DNA of 24,493 nucleotides from Bacteroidetes bacterium UBA4414. Its GTDB lineage: Bacteria; Bacteroidota; Bacteroidia; Chitinophagales; Chitinophagaceae. A program made the translations under genes and the position numbers. The stretch lies in contig DGQM01000008.1 of assembly GCA_002389765.1 (NCBI GenBank), positions 1 through 24,493 on the forward strand. Direction: 5' to 3'. The notes under the pieces are model-generated. The model was not told the origin of the DNA. It did no database searches and saw only the letters and a program-made list of their open reading frames with translations. Positions 22,398-24,493 of the stretch are shown here, piece by piece (position 1 is the stretch's first letter; every line of letters begins with the position of its first letter).

Positions 22398-24493
22398 TTA
22401 TGCTTTGTTGGGTAGTGTAATAGTAAATGTACTGCCTTTGCCAGGCGTACTGCTAACAACGATATCGCCACCATTCTTTTTGATGAACTCGTAGCACAAT
22501 TGAAGGCCAAGCCCTGTGCCTTTTTCGCCACCCGTACCACGTGTACTGTTCAAGGTTAGTTCGCAGAATAGTTTGCTGAGCTGCTCATCTGTCATACCAA
22601 CTCCCGTATCCGTAAATGATACTTGTGTGGTGTTTCCGCTTGTGTACCCGCTTATGGTTATGCTGCCGCCATCGGGGGTGAACTTAATAGCATTTGATAC
22701 CAGATTCCTGAATACAATATCAATCTGATTAGCATCGCCGTAAGCTGTTAGCTCTTCAGGTATGTTGTGTGTAAGTGTAATGCTTTTTTGTAATGCTGCA
22801 TCCTTCAGTACGGCAATTGTTTTCAAAGCTTTACGTTTCATGTTCAGCTTTTCAATATCCAGCTTTTGTTCGCCTTTCATGCGGCTCTGTGCCCAGTAGA
22901 GCATGTTTTCCAGCAGCAGGCTTACGGATTGCAGTTTATTGTTGAGCTCGTTTTTGTGCATAGAAAACTCGTCCGGCGTCATGAGCTTTTCGTCCAGCAT
23001 CATCATCGTGCCGGTAAGGGCGTTAACCGGGCTGCGCAAATCGTGAGATAGTACAGAAAAGGTAACATCTTTAAAGTCGTTCAACTCTTTCAGTCTTTCA
23101 GCCTGTGTTTCTATTTCCTCTTTCTGTGCCAATATTTCAGCTTGTCTTCTGCGTTCACGTTGTGCATTGCGGAAGAACATCATAGCTATAATGGCCGCCA
23201 GCACAATGCCTAAAAACGCGGCAAACAACAGAATATTCTTGTTGTTGGCTTTTGCTATTGCAAGCGCCTTGTCTTTTTCAAGCATTTCAATCTCGCGTTG
23301 CTTCTTTTCTATCTCGTAGTTAAAAACCATTTGTTCAGCCTTATTCTTGGCCTCATCGCTGCTCAGGCTGTCGCGGAGCGACTGGTTTATTTTGAAATAG
23401 GTGAGCGCATTGGAAAAATCACCGCTATGCTCATAGATGTCTGCCAGCTTGCCGGATATATCTCTTGCCTGTTCTTTAACACCTATTTGCTGCATAATGC
23501 CAAGTGCATCTTTCAAGTAGCTGATAGCGCCAGTTGTATTGCCCTGTTTGAATAGTACCTCGCCGATACCTGCTTTACATACACCCACACCTTCGGCATC
23601 CTGTAGCTTTTCAGAAATAATCAGCGACTCCTGATAGAGTGCAAGAGCTTTAGAAAGGTCGCCTTTCTTCATATAGGCTTCCGCCATATTGCCTTTCAGC
23701 AGGTTTTGCAAATATTCATTCTTTACTTCTGTAGCAATGGTATACGCCTCGTTCAGTGCAATTAATGAAGAGTCATATAGTTTGCGCTCATTGTATATAA
23801 TAGCATTGGTAGTAAGATTGCCTACTATATGATTCTTAGCATTTGCCGCACGGTTGATTACTAAAGCCCTTCCGTTATAATCGAGTGCGTTGTTATAATC
23901 GCCCAGGCGCACGTATACATTAGCAATATTAGAAAGGTCTGTTGCTATATCAATATTGTTCCCTTTTTCTTGTTCCTGTATTTTCAATCCTTGCAAGTAG
24001 TATTCGAGCGCACGGGTATAGTTGCCCATCTTATAGTAGATATTGGCAATATTGCTGCGTGATTTGCCGGCTTGCAGATGCTGTTTATAGCGTTCAGCAT
24101 AGCTGAGAGCACTATCGTTGTTGATTAAAGCCTCACTATATAAACCTTTACGAAATAAAGCACTTGCTATGTTGGAATATACCGGGCTTGCCTCTTTGTA
24201 CAGCTTGTTTTCGTTGATGATAATAAGCGCCTGTTTCTGCGAAGCGATGGCACTATCATACAGACCGCGTGTAAAAAAAGAAGAACCAAGTTCCGTCAAT
24301 GCAAGTGCAACACCTCTGTAATATTTATTACCCGATGCAAGTGATAAAGCCCTACGAGCAATATTGTATTGAGAGTCTGAAGAACTGTGGTAGTACGTTT
24401 GTGCAAGATGCGTGGTAAGTAATACCTTATTAGTATCACCGTCCTTTAGGGTGGCAATAACTTTCCTGAGGCTGTCTGTATTAGTTTGCGCCT
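22398..24493 (-). CDS. TPR-containing sensor histidine kinase (N-terminus outside window)
   Basis: The minus-strand frame is open to the window edge; the TTG at 24299 is internal, so the real start lies beyond 24493. The visible N-terminal part consists of tetratricopeptide repeats (NIANIYYKMGNYTRALEYYL, NIANVYVRLGDYNNALDYNG and others) that form a periplasmic or cytosolic sensor/scaffold. A coiled coil, one membrane helix (ILLFAAFLGIVLAAIIAMMF) and a second coiled coil follow. The kinase core has the H-box VLSHDLRSPVNALTG, N-box NLVSNAIKFTPDGG, G1 DTGVGM and G2 GTGLGLQLC. It is of the HisKA/HATPase_c class with no receiver domain. Its response regulator is not in view. It could be a host gene next to the phage-derived block. 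Confidence 0.95.
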   Translation of the reverse strand, partial: AQTNTDSLRKVIATLKDGDTNKVLLTTHLAQTYYHSSSDSQYNIARRALSLASGNKYYRGVALALTELGSSFFTRGLYDSAIASQKQALIIINENKLYKEASPVYSNIASALFRKGLYSEALINNDSALSYAERYKQHLQAGKSRSNIANIYYKMGNYTRALEYYLQGLKIQEQEKGNNIDIATDLSNIANVYVRLGDYNNALDYNGRALVINRAANAKNHIVGNLTTNAIIYNERKLYDSSLIALNEAYTIATEVKNEYLQNLLKGNMAEAYMKKGDLSKALALYQESLIISEKLQDAEGVGVCKAGIGEVLFKQGNTTGAISYLKDALGIMQQIGVKEQARDISGKLADIYEHSGDFSNALTYFKINQSLRDSLSSDEAKNKAEQMVFNYEIEKKQREIEMLEKDKALAIAKANNKNILLFAAFLGIVLAAIIAMMFFRNAQRERRRQAEILAQKEEIETQAERLKELNDFKDVTFSVLSHDLRSPVNALTGTMMMLDEKLMTPDEFSMHKNELNNKLQSVSLLLENMLYWAQSRMKGEQKLDIEKLNMKRKALKTIAVLKDAALQKSITLTHNIPEELTAYGDANQIDIVFRNLVSNAIKFTPDGGSITISGYTSGNTTQVSFTDTGVGMTDEQLSKLFCELTLNSTRGTGGEKGTGLGLQLCYEFIKKNGGDIVVSSTPGKGSTFTITLPNKA

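Noticed and set aside
1..24493. Integrase, att sites, tRNA-linked insertion, diversity-generating retroelement or toxin-antitoxin pair
   Set aside because: Looked for and not seen; no reverse transcriptase, template repeat, recombinase motif or tRNA sequence was recognised.

Overview
The window looks like a chromosomal segment from a Bacteroidota bacterium, probably of the Chitinophagaceae/Sphingobacteriia type (the finer placement is inference). The evidence is repeated -7 elements of the TAnnTTTG type with TTG about 19-21 nt upstream, A-rich start regions without clear Shine-Dalgarno sequences, a Y_Y_Y/LytS-type sensor kinase, a TPR sensor kinase, and many Sec or lipoprotein signals. No tRNA, rRNA, integrase, transposase or att site was seen.

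Layout. Positions 1-2373 hold the 3' part of a LytS-family histidine kinase and a convergent outer-membrane-type protein. From 2431 to 20912 lies a phage-derived set. It comprises TerL (minus), a J-domain membrane protein, a TerS-like protein, a tail-assembly-chaperone pair joined by a -1 frameshift site, a tape measure protein, large tail-tip/baseplate-like proteins, FnIII-like cysteine-rich tail proteins, a 217-aa structural-type protein and a portal-like protein with a DnaJ-type zinc-finger insertion. Gene order and strand are scrambled compared with ordinary tailed phages, and no major capsid protein, prohead protease, integrase or lysis gene is recognisable. A three-gene minus-strand operon of secreted proteins/lipoproteins sits between the tail chaperone and the tape measure. 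Positions 20977-24493 hold a small lipoprotein, two small paralogous genes and a TPR histidine kinase cut by the window edge.

The most interesting signal is regulatory and lies on both flanks of the phage-like block. Five transcription units carry the same operator: five or six direct repeats with an 11-bp period (core GTTAAC, strong copies 22 bp apart). Unit 4 always starts 43 or 44 nt upstream of the -7 box. The units are two paralogous secreted beta-rich proteins (minus, 3828-5127), an apparently non-coding or leader transcript (minus, about 5867 to 5290), and two paralogous 94/95-aa proteins (plus, 21531-22308). The transcript at 5867-5290 contains ten hairpins with a nearly invariant CCGUAA loop and covarying stems. 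Two more CCGUAA hairpins form part of the leader of the 95-aa gene, in the same RNA sense. This suggests a coordinated regulon in which a hairpin-array RNA and a hairpin-bearing mRNA share a trans-acting RNA binder, possibly as sponge and target. That model is inference; the repeats, spacing and covariation are read directly from the sequence.
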